Below are positions 44,464 through 64,000 of a stretch of DNA of 64,000 nt, in pieces. Each line of letters begins with the position of its first letter. The stretch's first letter is position 1. Below the pieces are notes generated by a model. The model was not told the origin of the DNA. It searched no databases and saw only the letters and a list, made by a program, of their open reading frames with translations. The translations under genes were made by a program, and so were the position numbers. The stretch comes from Liolophura sinensis (taxonomy: Eukaryota; Mollusca; Polyplacophora; Chitonida; Chitonidae): positions 2,117,501 through 2,181,500 of the forward strand of contig NC_088303.1 of assembly GCF_032854445.1 (NCBI RefSeq), written 5' to 3'.

Positions 44464-45716
44464 CAATCTAGTATGTATACACACACATGCACACAGCCCC
44501 ATGTACAGTACGTAGATACAGCCATCATGGTAGACAATCTGGTATGTATACACACATGCACACAGCCCCATGTACAGTACGTAGATAAAGCCATCATGGT
44601 GGACAATCTGGTATGTGTACACACATGCACACGGCCCCATGTACAGTACATAGATACAGCTATCATGGTGGACAATCTGGTATGTGTACACACATGCACA
44701 CGGCCCCATGTACAGTATGTAGATACAGCCATCATGGTGGACAATCTGGTATGTGTACACACATGCACACGGCCACATGTACAGTATGTAGATACAGCCA
44801 TCATGGTGGACAATCTGGTATGTGTACACACATGCACACGGCCTCATGTACAGTATGTAGATACAGCCATCATGGTGGACAATCTGGTATGTACACACAC
44901 ATGCACACGGCCACATGTACAGTACATAGATACAGTCATCATGGTGGACAATCTGGTATGTATACACACATGCACACAGCCCCATGTACAGTATGTAGAT
45001 ACAGCAATCATGGTGGACAACCTGGTATGTGTACACACATGCACACGGCCACATGTACAGTATGTAGATATAGCCATCATGGTGGACAATCTGGTATGAA
45101 TACACACATGAACACAGCCCCATGTAGAGTATGTAGACACAGCCATCATGGTGGACAATCTGGTATGTATACACACATGCACACAGCCTCATGTACAGTA
45201 CGTAGATACAGCCATCATGGTTGACAATCTGGTATGTATACACACATGCACACGGCCACATGTACAGTACATAGATACAGCTATCATGGTGGACAATCTG
45301 GTATGTATACACACATGCACACCGCCCCATGTACAGTATGTAGATAAAGCCATCATGGTGGACAATCTGGTATGTATACACACATGCACACAGCCACATG
45401 TACAGTATGTAGATACAGCCATCATGGTGGACAATCTGGTATGTGTACACACATGCACACGGCCACATGTACAGTACGTAGATACAGCCATCATGGTGGA
45501 CAATCTGGTATGTATACACACATGAACACAGCCCCATGTACAGTATGTAGACACAGCCATCATGGTGGACAATCTAGTATGTATACACACATACACACAG
45601 CCTCATGCACAGTGTGTAGATACAGCCATCATGGTGGACAATCTGGTATGTATACACACATACACACAGCCACATGTACATTATGTAGATACAGCCATCA
45701 TGGTGGACAACCTAAC
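44464..45716. repeat. 69-bp minisatellite
   Basis: About 18 copies of gacaatctggtatgtgtaca, cacatgcacacggccccatg, tacagtacatagatacagct, atcatggtg. The unit is 23 codons long, so long repetitive frames are open in several frames on both strands (up to 370 codons on the - strand). This is expected from length alone. Confidence 0.94.
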
Positions 45717-48700
45717 TGTACATCATATTTACCAAGCTAACGTCTTGGTATACTGGGTTATAATGGACCCAAGCATCATGCACAGGGAAAAAACACAGGA
45801 ATAGAAGCCATGCCTGTTAAAAGTACATACACCTGTATCACCATGTATATTTATTTAAGTTAGTGACAATTTAGCCCATAACAATGAAATATTCATGCTG
45901 GCCACGATACAGTATTGATGTCACATGTATACATTTCAATACGTAGATGGTCAGTACATGTACTGCATTATTATACAACAAACTTTCTGCTTGCACATAA
46001 TTCATGTCACTTTGTCGATTAGGGCACATGTGTTTGTGACAGCATCTGATTGGGAACGAACTAGTCACAGGTAACATACAAATTGAAAGAGGGGAAAAAT
46101 CAATAAATATGCGGAAAACATAGAAGTTATCTTCTATTCAAAGCACGGGCGCTGGACTTTAATTCTGCCAGAGGTTCTAAAACCTAGCTGAAAGGAAAAA
46201 ATGATTGCTTGGCATCGAGTTCATATATCTATTGGAAGGACTGTGTCCTTAATTACTCTAAGCCTGGTCTATGCAGAGGTTAAAAGCCTTGCCAGTCTTC
46301 ATTAAACCTGCCATTGCAATAGCCTTGCATCTCACACAATGACAAAAACATGTAACATGTTGCAAACAAACAGGATCTGAATATAGCCCAGTTATAAATA
46401 AGTGACCTTGACCTTTAGCCAGCCACATAAATCTCCAGCACACAAAGCGACTATGTGGCCTATTTCCCAGTACACTCAATAGCCCATGGAGGACACCAGC
46501 ATGGCAGATGCATGTACACAGTGCTCTCTCCCTCACAAACACACATACATGTAATCAAATACATTATACTCCATCAACAATTAACTACCACGTTAGAAAA
46601 TTATACTTGGTGAATGCATCAGAAATTGCACTGTGTGATAAGTAGTCAATGGAAAGGGAGGGTGAATCTGTGATTGCGCACAGTTAAATAGCACAGCCAT
46701 AGGTTTGATTCTGACTGGAATAAAGGATTTCTGGGAGATCCAAGTCCTTTGTAACATCACAACAGTGCATTGTTCTGAATAATGTGTGGGGAAAGTCATG
46801 GTCGCAGCCCTGCCCTCTGGCTCCACAACACCGCCTGGCATGTTTTACTCTGCCTCCAGACAACAGCATGGGATACAACATGGCTGAAGGCTAAACTGGA
46901 CGCAAGCAAGCAGGCAGGCAGGCAGTCTCTTTATTATTACATCTAATAGAAAAACAAACTGAAGAGGAAATACATCACAGAACAGAAGTCCATCCATGAC
47001 AGAACATTCATTTCAATATTGGCCATACAACCATGCACTAATGAAGTGCCTGTAACCTAAACAATGGTCTTTCAGACATATATGTTCATACATTAACCAC
47101 CATAGTAAATGGGAAATGAAAAATGGCGGTCTGACATATATGTACAATGTAGCCCAAGTGCTTTGAGCGGTTTCACAGGCCACAACTGATAACTGCCTTG
47201 GACAAGGTTCTGATGTAAGCTTCATAATTAAGCATGGGTTACATAAAATGCCATACATTCATGTTATGAGTAACTGGCCACAAAAATATGCCAGCAACGT
47301 GCTTTGTTCACGTCAGGGTTCTCAGCTTCTGTATGCGCATGTGCAAAGATTCTACACATAAAAATTACACACACTAATTACATGTACATTGATGCTGTAA
47401 ATTCGAGAAAGGTTTAAATATTTGATTCCGGTTATGCTAGCACACATGTACATCTATAACAAGCTATTCAGACACTGAAACTAAATTTGACATAACCAAA
47501 TTTACTAATGCGCTTACTATTTTCTGCGTCAGGTAATAAAATCTGACCTATAAACCTGGCCAAGATGATCAAATTTATAAAGCTTTGAAAACACATAGAT
47601 GTATATATTTTCAATAATTTGTCATCAGGAATCAGATTCTTCCTTGCAGAAGATAGTATCGTAACTGATGAAATCTTGGAATAATTTTTTATGTGCAAGT
47701 GCTCAAAGTTTTGTATCTACAATCTACATCTACAATCAAAAAAATGAGCATGCTGGTGCATGGTTGTACCCCACATTCTGAATCTCATGTGAGCATATAC
47801 ATGCAAATTATTAAACAGGTGTGTATCTGTCCTTTTGTTGACCAAAGCAGGAATTTTGAGGGAAATTACTGAACAAAGCTGGAGCCTAAATGTAGCATTC
47901 AACCAACTAAGCAACAGTTCACAGTTATAAATGAACTAGCTGAAACCCGATGATTACTGTAATGATTAGCATGGAGTGCAGGGCTGTCTAAATGTGTCTC
48001 AGAGAGCAGGATGACTCATGGGGTTCACCTGATCACCAGCCTAGGTCATCATACATGTAACAGGCCAGACCTACCTGTCTCAGTTATGTCACAGACCTCT
48101 CTTTATACTCCGCTGCCGTAATGTTTCTACTCCCCTCCACACATCTTCTACACATAATTACACAGAAGAGCATTTTCAAATGGCCAGAAAAAAAATGTAC
48201 GCAAGTTATTGTGAAAGAGAAAAACAGAAACACAGATCAAACCATCCCTAAAAACATTCAGACTGGTCTTAGTATTAACAGAACAGGTGAGAGTTCTACG
48301 GTACTTTTAATGTATTATAACATGTTCAGGAAGCCTGCAGCAGATAAGCCATACACTACTGTAGGTATGACAAACAGACTTGAAGCACAAATGGTGCAGG
48401 TATTCAGTGCGAATACCAGTGGGCTGTGTGACCAGTAGTCATCAGTGCATCTATATGCACCTTTAGGTTGAACAGAGGGGTTACCCTAGACACCTACAGT
48501 ACATGTACATATCAAACAGAAATATTCAGTTCATGAAAGTTAATAAACAGCTGGCTATTCTAATGCTGGTCTTCTGTTATCGTGAAGTTTTTATATTTCA
48601 TGTACACCTCTGAACAGAACGAGGTTATAGGGACAACTAGAATGTTCTACAAGCATTATGACCCGCTTGTACATGACAAACACTGCAACATTCCGTGTCA

Positions 48701-51700
48701 ACCCCACAATTTATGAACATCTTTACTACTGTAGCTAGTACAAAGGTATTCTGTTACCAATCGCTATGTGCCCAGATATGAAGATATTGTTCAGTGTATG
48801 CTAGCTCATCCTATCACATACATGTATGCTGAGCCATAACTTAACAGTAGAGAAGTCAGGAGACTCTTGGATGAAAAGGGTAAACATACCCTTATTTACC
48901 TTGTATTTTTGTTGTTTTTATCACCTCAACTTTTAGCTATATCCAGAATGTTTCTTTGCTTTAGAATAATAAGAAAATTACACTCAGTATGATTATGATC
49001 CTTTCCGTTAAAGCCTTGATGTACATGTACAATATTATTTTTTTAACAACATATGTAGTTATTGTCCATTTAATTATAATGCTTTCAGCATTAGGTCTGT
49101 GATGTGTAATTACATGCAGGCTTAACACCTATGTAATCTTTAATGGTTTCCTATAATACAGAAACAGACATAAATGGTTTTGTTATTACATGAAATGTAT
49201 GTATATATTATGTATACGTGTAAGGGGTCAGTCTCTGTAACGGAATGTGTCACCAGATTGCTCATCATTGAAAGCACACACACTGTACATGTCAAGTGTT
49301 CTACAGTAAATGTACAGGTAATCGCTGTTCCTAAACCACTGATGAAGCTCTCCGCATCAAGGTGAGACAGCCTATCCTTAGTATACTATCTGAATCTGGT
49401 GGGTCTACTTACAAAACCAGACATACAAAAAAAGCTTTCATGATACACTATATATGGTTTCATTTCACAGTCACTGGTGTTTCAGTACATAACAATATCC
49501 TTAAAAATAACTTTTATGTCAGACTTGCAGGTGATATGCTTTGGACATTTACATGCATAGATTTACAAAGAGGAGTAAGATGGCCTGACTTAAAATTTTG
49601 GCTAAATCTATGTTTACATGTCATACCAAAAAGAATAAATTTTACACCTGTATTACTGTTACACATATTCTATTTTTGTACAGTTTATTCTCACACTAAA
49701 GCATGTACACTTCATGGTTTGATATGAAAGTAGACAATGCTCGTTAACATGTAATACATGCAGCAGTAAGACAAGTGAGAGACAGATCCTCTGCCTTTCT
49801 GGCCCTTCAACCCTAGCTGAAACACACTGATAATGTGAACAGGCTTCTACCAGTTTTTGTTATACGTACTCTATGTATTCCTTTTCCTACACTTTATCCA
49901 CAATGTCTTCCACAGGAGACAAAAGGCTGCACAACAGAGATATCAGACAGACCAGGATGCGCATGTATGGCCATTAGTAAATGTAATCAAGCCCACACAC
50001 AAGAAAGTCCACAGTCATTAACTCTGTTCATTATGATGAAGAGTCACATACTCTGTTTTTGATTACTATCATATATACCTGTACAAACAAACCTGTCACT
50101 CTATTAACATCGCTGAGTACTGTACCTTATCCTTTTCGGTATTTCTTATTATACGGTACCAACCTGCCTTATGTTGAACTGCAAAATACTTTGGCGGTAT
50201 GTTATTAATTTGAAACATTTCACACACAAATGTACAGATGCTGGTCCATTAACTAAATAGACATGACAGCACTGTAAAAATATGCACTTCTGTGTATTGC
50301 TATCCAAAAAGGTGAAATCCTCATATGAACAAGTTAAAATTCCAATCACATGTACATACAGTTAAAATGCATGAACAGATTTCAAATGGTTAACTAGTTT
50401 ACGAGCAAAATAAAATCACAAGCTTGAAAATATATATCTGGATGTACATGTACATGGTGAAATCTACAAGTTACATGCACTTTGCTTTTCCCTTAACCTA
50501 TATACTGTACCTGTACACATATACATTGTACATACAGGAAACAGAGCAATTACATGTACCATCATCTTCTTGGGTCAGTCTGACCTTTGAGACCGAAACT
50601 CATAGAGCTTACCTGTAGCTTATTGACAAAGGTGAAAACACTGGGTAAACCATGGCCTTGTCAGTCTAGCAGAAGAAGGATGGGGCAGTTTGCTATGAAA
50701 CAAGCTATAGGTCAACTAATCAATATAGCTAGCTGCTTGCCAGAGAACATTCATGCCGGTGTAACAGGCATTTCACGAGGAAACCTACAGATGGAGTGAG
50801 TTAGTCTTACCAGACCATGACAGGCGGAGAGATATATCTGCAGTACCATCTATCCCCTAAGCTATGACAGACAAAGCATATTAAAAATGGTCAGCTGACA
50901 ATCCCATCCATATTTTATATACACACAAACCAGTTGGATCATATTCCAGATGTCATACAAAGTGTTTATCAAATCTTTAAGAATTAATAATCTAAAATTC
51001 TATACATTCAGATAGCATATACTTAGAGTAGTTCACATTTGCTGTGCAAATATATGAAGTCAAGGTCATACAGGTTATCATTAGAAACTGTCACCTGTGC
51101 ATTAACAGCAGCATCAAGATCTACATTCATGTATATTTATAAAGTAACCATCTGAAAGAGAATGCCTTCTAACACTATCATCTTTATCTCATAAACATAA
51201 AATGTAAGAACACTCCAACATCAAACAATGATTATTATACTGATTATCATTACTAAAAGTGGAAAAAGAGAAGACTTAACACCTGCACTAACTGTGATAT
51301 CTTCTGAAAGTCACATATTAATGAAAGCATTCTCAGTATATAAAGAAGTCCATAAACCTGTTATGAACATGAAGGGATCCTCAATGTAAATGCTGAGGCA
51401 GAACCACAGATACATGCAAAATGAGCAATGTTCCATCTAAATAATACAATAATATGTGATTGAAACCGCTATATTTTTGTGTTAACAGAAGGCCAAATAC
51501 AAACCTCTGAGGCAAATTTCAGTATCATTTGTGCCACATGCTTCTCCACATTAAACCACACATCAATTTGCAACAGAACAAATCACATTTAGGATTGAAA
51601 TCACCAACATTTATAATCATAATGTCAGTAATATGTTATGTACAGTAACATACATTTACATAAAACAATACAATTCTGTGTGTACTAATATCATATTTTT

Positions 51701-51815
51701 TGTTTGTTTATGTCTGAAAATACATATCAACTTTCGTGCCAATAAGAATGAATATCATACACTGTAGATCATCAGAAGCTATGTTCTGTTCAGCTTTGTC
51801 CTTGGGGGCAAACAT
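45717..51815 (-). other. ANKRD11/12 intron 1 continued
   Basis: AT-rich. The largest open frames (48121-48438 and 49362-49727, +) lack recognisable domains and splice context. A short (GCAG)n run lies near 46905-46924. Confidence 0.5.
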
Positions 51816-52303
51816 CACAAAGTCATAGGTACTAACTACAGCCTACATGTTGGGAACATATCACATGGGTAGTAACTACAACCTACATGTTGGGCACATA
51901 TCACATGGGTAGTAACTACAACCTACATGTTGGGCACATATCACATGGGTACCAACTACAACCTACATGTTGGGCACATATCACATGGGTTATGATGGGT
52001 ACCAATTACAACCTACATGTTGGGCACATATCACATAGGTACCAACTACAACCTACACGTTGGGCACATATCACATGGGTACCAACTACAACCTACATGT
52101 TGGGCACATATCACATGGGTACCAACTACAACCTACATGTTGGGCACATATCACATAGGTACCAACTACAACCTACATGTTGGGCACATATCACATGGGT
52201 ACCAACTACAACCTACATGTTGGGCACATATCACATAGGTACCAACTACAACCTACATGTTGGGCACATATCACATGGGTACCAACTACAACCTACATGT
52301 ACG
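51816..52303. repeat. 40-bp minisatellite
   Basis: About 12 copies of tcacatgggtaccaactaca + acctacatgttgggcacata. One unit has a 10-base internal expansion (ttatgatggg). Confidence 0.94.
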
Positions 52304-54269
52304 GCAAAACTGCATGACCTAAATCAACACAGTATTGTCCTAAACTCATTACATGTACTACTGAGATGCTCACATGAAATGTCCTGCAAAAATGTTGAAC
52401 TTTCTGAATATGTAGTGCATGTGCACTGCATGCACTGCACAAGTTAATTTGAAGACCAGAGAGTGATATGTGTGCAGTTTACTTCTTAAGGCTAAAGTAG
52501 ATCGTAGTTCCCATATATAACATTCAAGGCATAAAAAGTAATTTCATTGGTTTAAGCAGGCTCAAATATATTATCCTCTTAAAAAGTTTTGTACCTGACA
52601 AATCTTTATTATTATTATTTTTTTTTTAACTGACCTTGGGCTTGTTTCTGTTTCTGTTATTTAAATTTGCGTTTGCCGTTGTGAACGGAGATTGTCACAT
52701 CATCACAGCGACTGTTTCATCCAGAAAAAAATATGGTCGGAAAGTGTATTTTACGGCTATCTCAGGATGATCACTTTTGAGAGACTGTGGTCAAAAGGAG
52801 TTTCCTAACGGTACAATCAATTGCCAATCAACTGTCCCTTCCACGAATTACGAATAAAGCTGTCTTGATTTTGCAATGCCGGGCACAGCAAGATTTTGTG
52901 TCTGACATTGGGTGCTAAATGCTAGTGCCGTGCGTGACCGCCCATCGCCGCCAACTCTGGGCAGAATCTTGCCTGTGAGGTGAGCTGGTTTCAACCACAG
53001 CTTGTACCACTCGTGTGACTATCTGCAGTTAAAATACAGTGAGCTGGTGATGAAGATGGGGTCTTATTTCTAATGTTGCCTTGGATCTTTTGGCATTACA
53101 TTGGTATCACATAACCAGCAGCAACAAAGAAAAAGATCATGTGGTAGAGAATTTACTTGCACAGATTGAGCCTTTGGCACCTGGCCTCAGATACAGGTGG
53201 GGCTCGACCTAGTAGGTTGGACAAGCTACTCATAGTGGCATGCCTTCCAGATCAAATATTTGTTCCATTGAAATTGTACCTCAAAAGTAATATTGTAAAG
53301 ATAATGGAGAAACTGAATATATATTTTGAAATTTTGCCATTTCATTGGCCACTGAAATCAGCTACAGCCTCAAACTTCAAAGGCCACTATATCTATGACC
53401 ATGGTTGCTATGTTGTGGCAAGTGTAGTAGTGCACAGCCTCGAAAGCGAATGAGGATAATTTGAGCTAATATCAGTCAACATTTAGACTCCTCCAAAGCT
53501 ATCTTTAAACAGGGTGATAATGGTTCAATACAACACAGCCATATTGGCTAGCTTTACCAATTCAATTCGACTGGTTACAGTAAAATTACCACTGTATTAA
53601 CTTGAACATTCAGTGATTAAAACAACAGAGAGGAGAATAAATATGTCCTTGTTGACATACGGCCTAAACATTTAATATACCTGGTGACAAATCAAATTTT
53701 CAAGATCATTTCTTTGAGATGTGCCTTTCAACAAATATAATGTAAAGCTCACACAAGCTATTTAACCAAAAGTACACAAAAGTTAAGGGCTGCAAGAGGC
53801 TGCTTTACCAAATGGGCAGTGAGACCCTGGTTTCGGGGCAGGTCTGGTTTGCTGACATGGCTGACATACATGTAGCTGTCTGATCATGTGAGCGCATTTA
53901 TGATGCCTGCTACAGACACTAATGATATGGAAACAAATGAAAATTAACAAAATAAGACGCAACAGCATCACACGCCACCACTAGATGATAGTAAGCGGAC
54001 TTAATTATAGGTTAAAATAACACAAAATTCGGTATTAGTGAACGAAGTATGGGAACAAAGGTTCGACTAGCAAATCCAAAACATGTATTCAACATGGCCA
54101 ACTCCGACATCATTGCTATTACATGGCCTGTAACGTCTAATTATCTGGATGTGATGGCGCACAACCATGATAAGACGACCATTCAATGTCTAAAGATATT
54201 CTATGATGTGAGTTTAGAGCATCACAACCTGAAAAAGTTAAAAATATTACGTTATTTACACCAACATAC
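52304..54269 (-). other. ANKRD11/12 intron 1, 5' part
   Basis: A CpG-richer patch lies at about 52900-52965 (gtgccgtgcgtgaccgccca). A possible - strand donor, aag|gtcagtt, lies near 52634, so an alternative first exon cannot be excluded. The + strand frame at 53157-53453 is not recognised. Confidence 0.35.
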
Positions 54270-54330
54270 CTTCTCAGGACGTAAGCCTTTGACTTTACGC
54301 GGGGAAAACCGGATTTTTGATTGGTTGAAA
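54270..54330 (-). other. ANKRD11/12: Probable ANKRD11/12 first non-coding exon (5' end not defined)
   Basis: A consensus donor on the - strand, gagaag|gtatgt, lies at 54269/54270. CCAAT boxes on the same strand lie at 54320-54324 and 54379-54383, upstream in its orientation. A transcript starting here would splice to the acceptor at 32701. This is inferred from motifs only. Confidence 0.35.
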
Positions 54331-54600
54331 TTGTACATGCGGGATTCCATCCGATGGTGAAATGTAACAGCCATTTTCATTGGCTCTTTGCCCCACTCAA
54401 CCTTAAATTCTTTGTTTTCACAGAAGAGTTACTGATAAACAATACCAATCTCAGATATCAAAACCTTTTCTGTTGACATATTGGAGACGCGATCCCATAA
54501 AAAATCCAAAAAGGAAGAATAAAATGTGAAAATTGGATGCCCCACAATGCATCATACCAAGATGGCGGCCTCCATAGATTTGTTTTTCAAGATCGATGAA
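54320..54600. promoter_or_regulatory. Probable bidirectional promoter between ANKRD11/12 and SPG7
   Basis: The 400 bases between the candidate ANKRD donor (54270) and the SPG7 ATG (54675) hold three CCAAT boxes on the - strand (54320, 54379, 54532). A ZNF143/Staf-like CCCACAATGCAT lies at 54541-54552 and a YY1-consensus AAGATGGCGGCC at 54559-54570. YY1 sites of this orientation usually lie just downstream of the start site, which would place SPG7 transcription starts near 54,540-54,560. There is no TATA box at a suitable distance. Confidence 0.6.
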
Positions 54601-54612
54601 GTGAAGACCTAG
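54562..54612 (+). other. Upstream ORF in the SPG7 leader
   Basis: ATG inside the YY1 motif (aagATGg, a good initiation context), 16 codons (MAASIDLFFKIDEVKT), stop TAG at 54610-54612, 62 bases before the SPG7 ATG. It would be present only in mRNAs that start upstream of the motif. Confidence 0.4.
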
Positions 54613-54674
54613 AGGACAAAAATTCCCGAAAAGGACCTTCGAGTGTGATATTTTACTCTCACGAGATCAGCCAA

Positions 54675-63999
<9,325 letters not shown>

Positions 64000-64000
64000 T

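Noticed and set aside
44425-45537. Open frame of 370 codons on the - strand and several on the + strand
   Set aside because: The 69-bp repeat unit is a multiple of three, so every stop-free unit gives a long frame; several frames on both strands are open together, and no domain or splice context exists.
49362-49727. 121-codon + strand frame in intron 1
   Set aside because: Hydrophobic AT-rich translation without recognised domain, initiation context or splice sites.
54049-54360. 103-codon + strand frame in the promoter region
   Set aside because: No recognisable domain; it overlaps the predicted ANKRD first-exon donor and CCAAT boxes.

Overview
This is a 64 kb piece of an animal nuclear genome. 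Genes are split by long AT-rich introns with GT-AG junctions, tRNA-derived SINE copies occur throughout, and there are more than a dozen minisatellite arrays. The commonest SINE core (centred on a 'ccagcattatggtggg' block with a 'ttttacgcc...caagaatatttcac' tail) is, from memory, of the kind spread widely in molluscs. I therefore read the window as lophotrochozoan, most likely mollusc; this is an inference, and a brachiopod or relative is not excluded.

Three protein genes can be reconstructed exon by exon with consistent splice phases. (1) At 2.2-6.2 kb on the + strand lies a peptidase-C45 / tan-like N-terminal-nucleophile amidohydrolase (carcinine / beta-alanyl-dopamine hydrolase type). Its 5' exon is not securely located and one intron appears to be GC-AG. 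(2) From 12.8 kb to about 54.3 kb on the - strand lies the single orthologue of vertebrate ANKRD11/ANKRD12. Twelve exons after the start exon are resolved, covering N-terminal basic segments, three ankyrin repeats, one 1.9 kb Ser/Pro- then Lys/Glu-rich exon and the conserved C-terminal domain. The start exon near 32.6 kb is followed by a roughly 27 kb tail of gene, and a probable non-coding first exon lies near 54.3 kb. (3) From 54.7 kb to the right edge on the + strand lies the 5' part of paraplegin (SPG7), the mitochondrial m-AAA protease. It is cut just before the ATPase core.

ANKRD11/12 and SPG7 are head to head, less than about 0.4 kb apart. The same pair is adjacent and divergent in human (16q24.3), so this looks like an ancient gene pair sharing one promoter. 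The inter-gene DNA carries near-consensus ZNF143/Staf and YY1 motifs and three CCAAT boxes.

The strongest unexplained signal is that several tandem arrays are grown from splice junctions. The SPG7 exon ending at 60,458 is followed by an array repeating its last codons plus its 5' splice site. The ANKRD exon starting at 14,601 is preceded by an array repeating its 3' splice site and first codons. The ANKRD start-codon exon is itself repeated nine times, each copy with a donor. A 52-bp array at 0.84-2.15 kb repeats GTAAGTA about 25 times just before the first confident hydrolase exon. Long open frames in the arrays are by-products of unit lengths divisible by three.

The rest is intronic or intergenic sequence: two SINE families, minisatellites, microsatellites, and AT-rich DNA rich in the palindrome TACATGTA.
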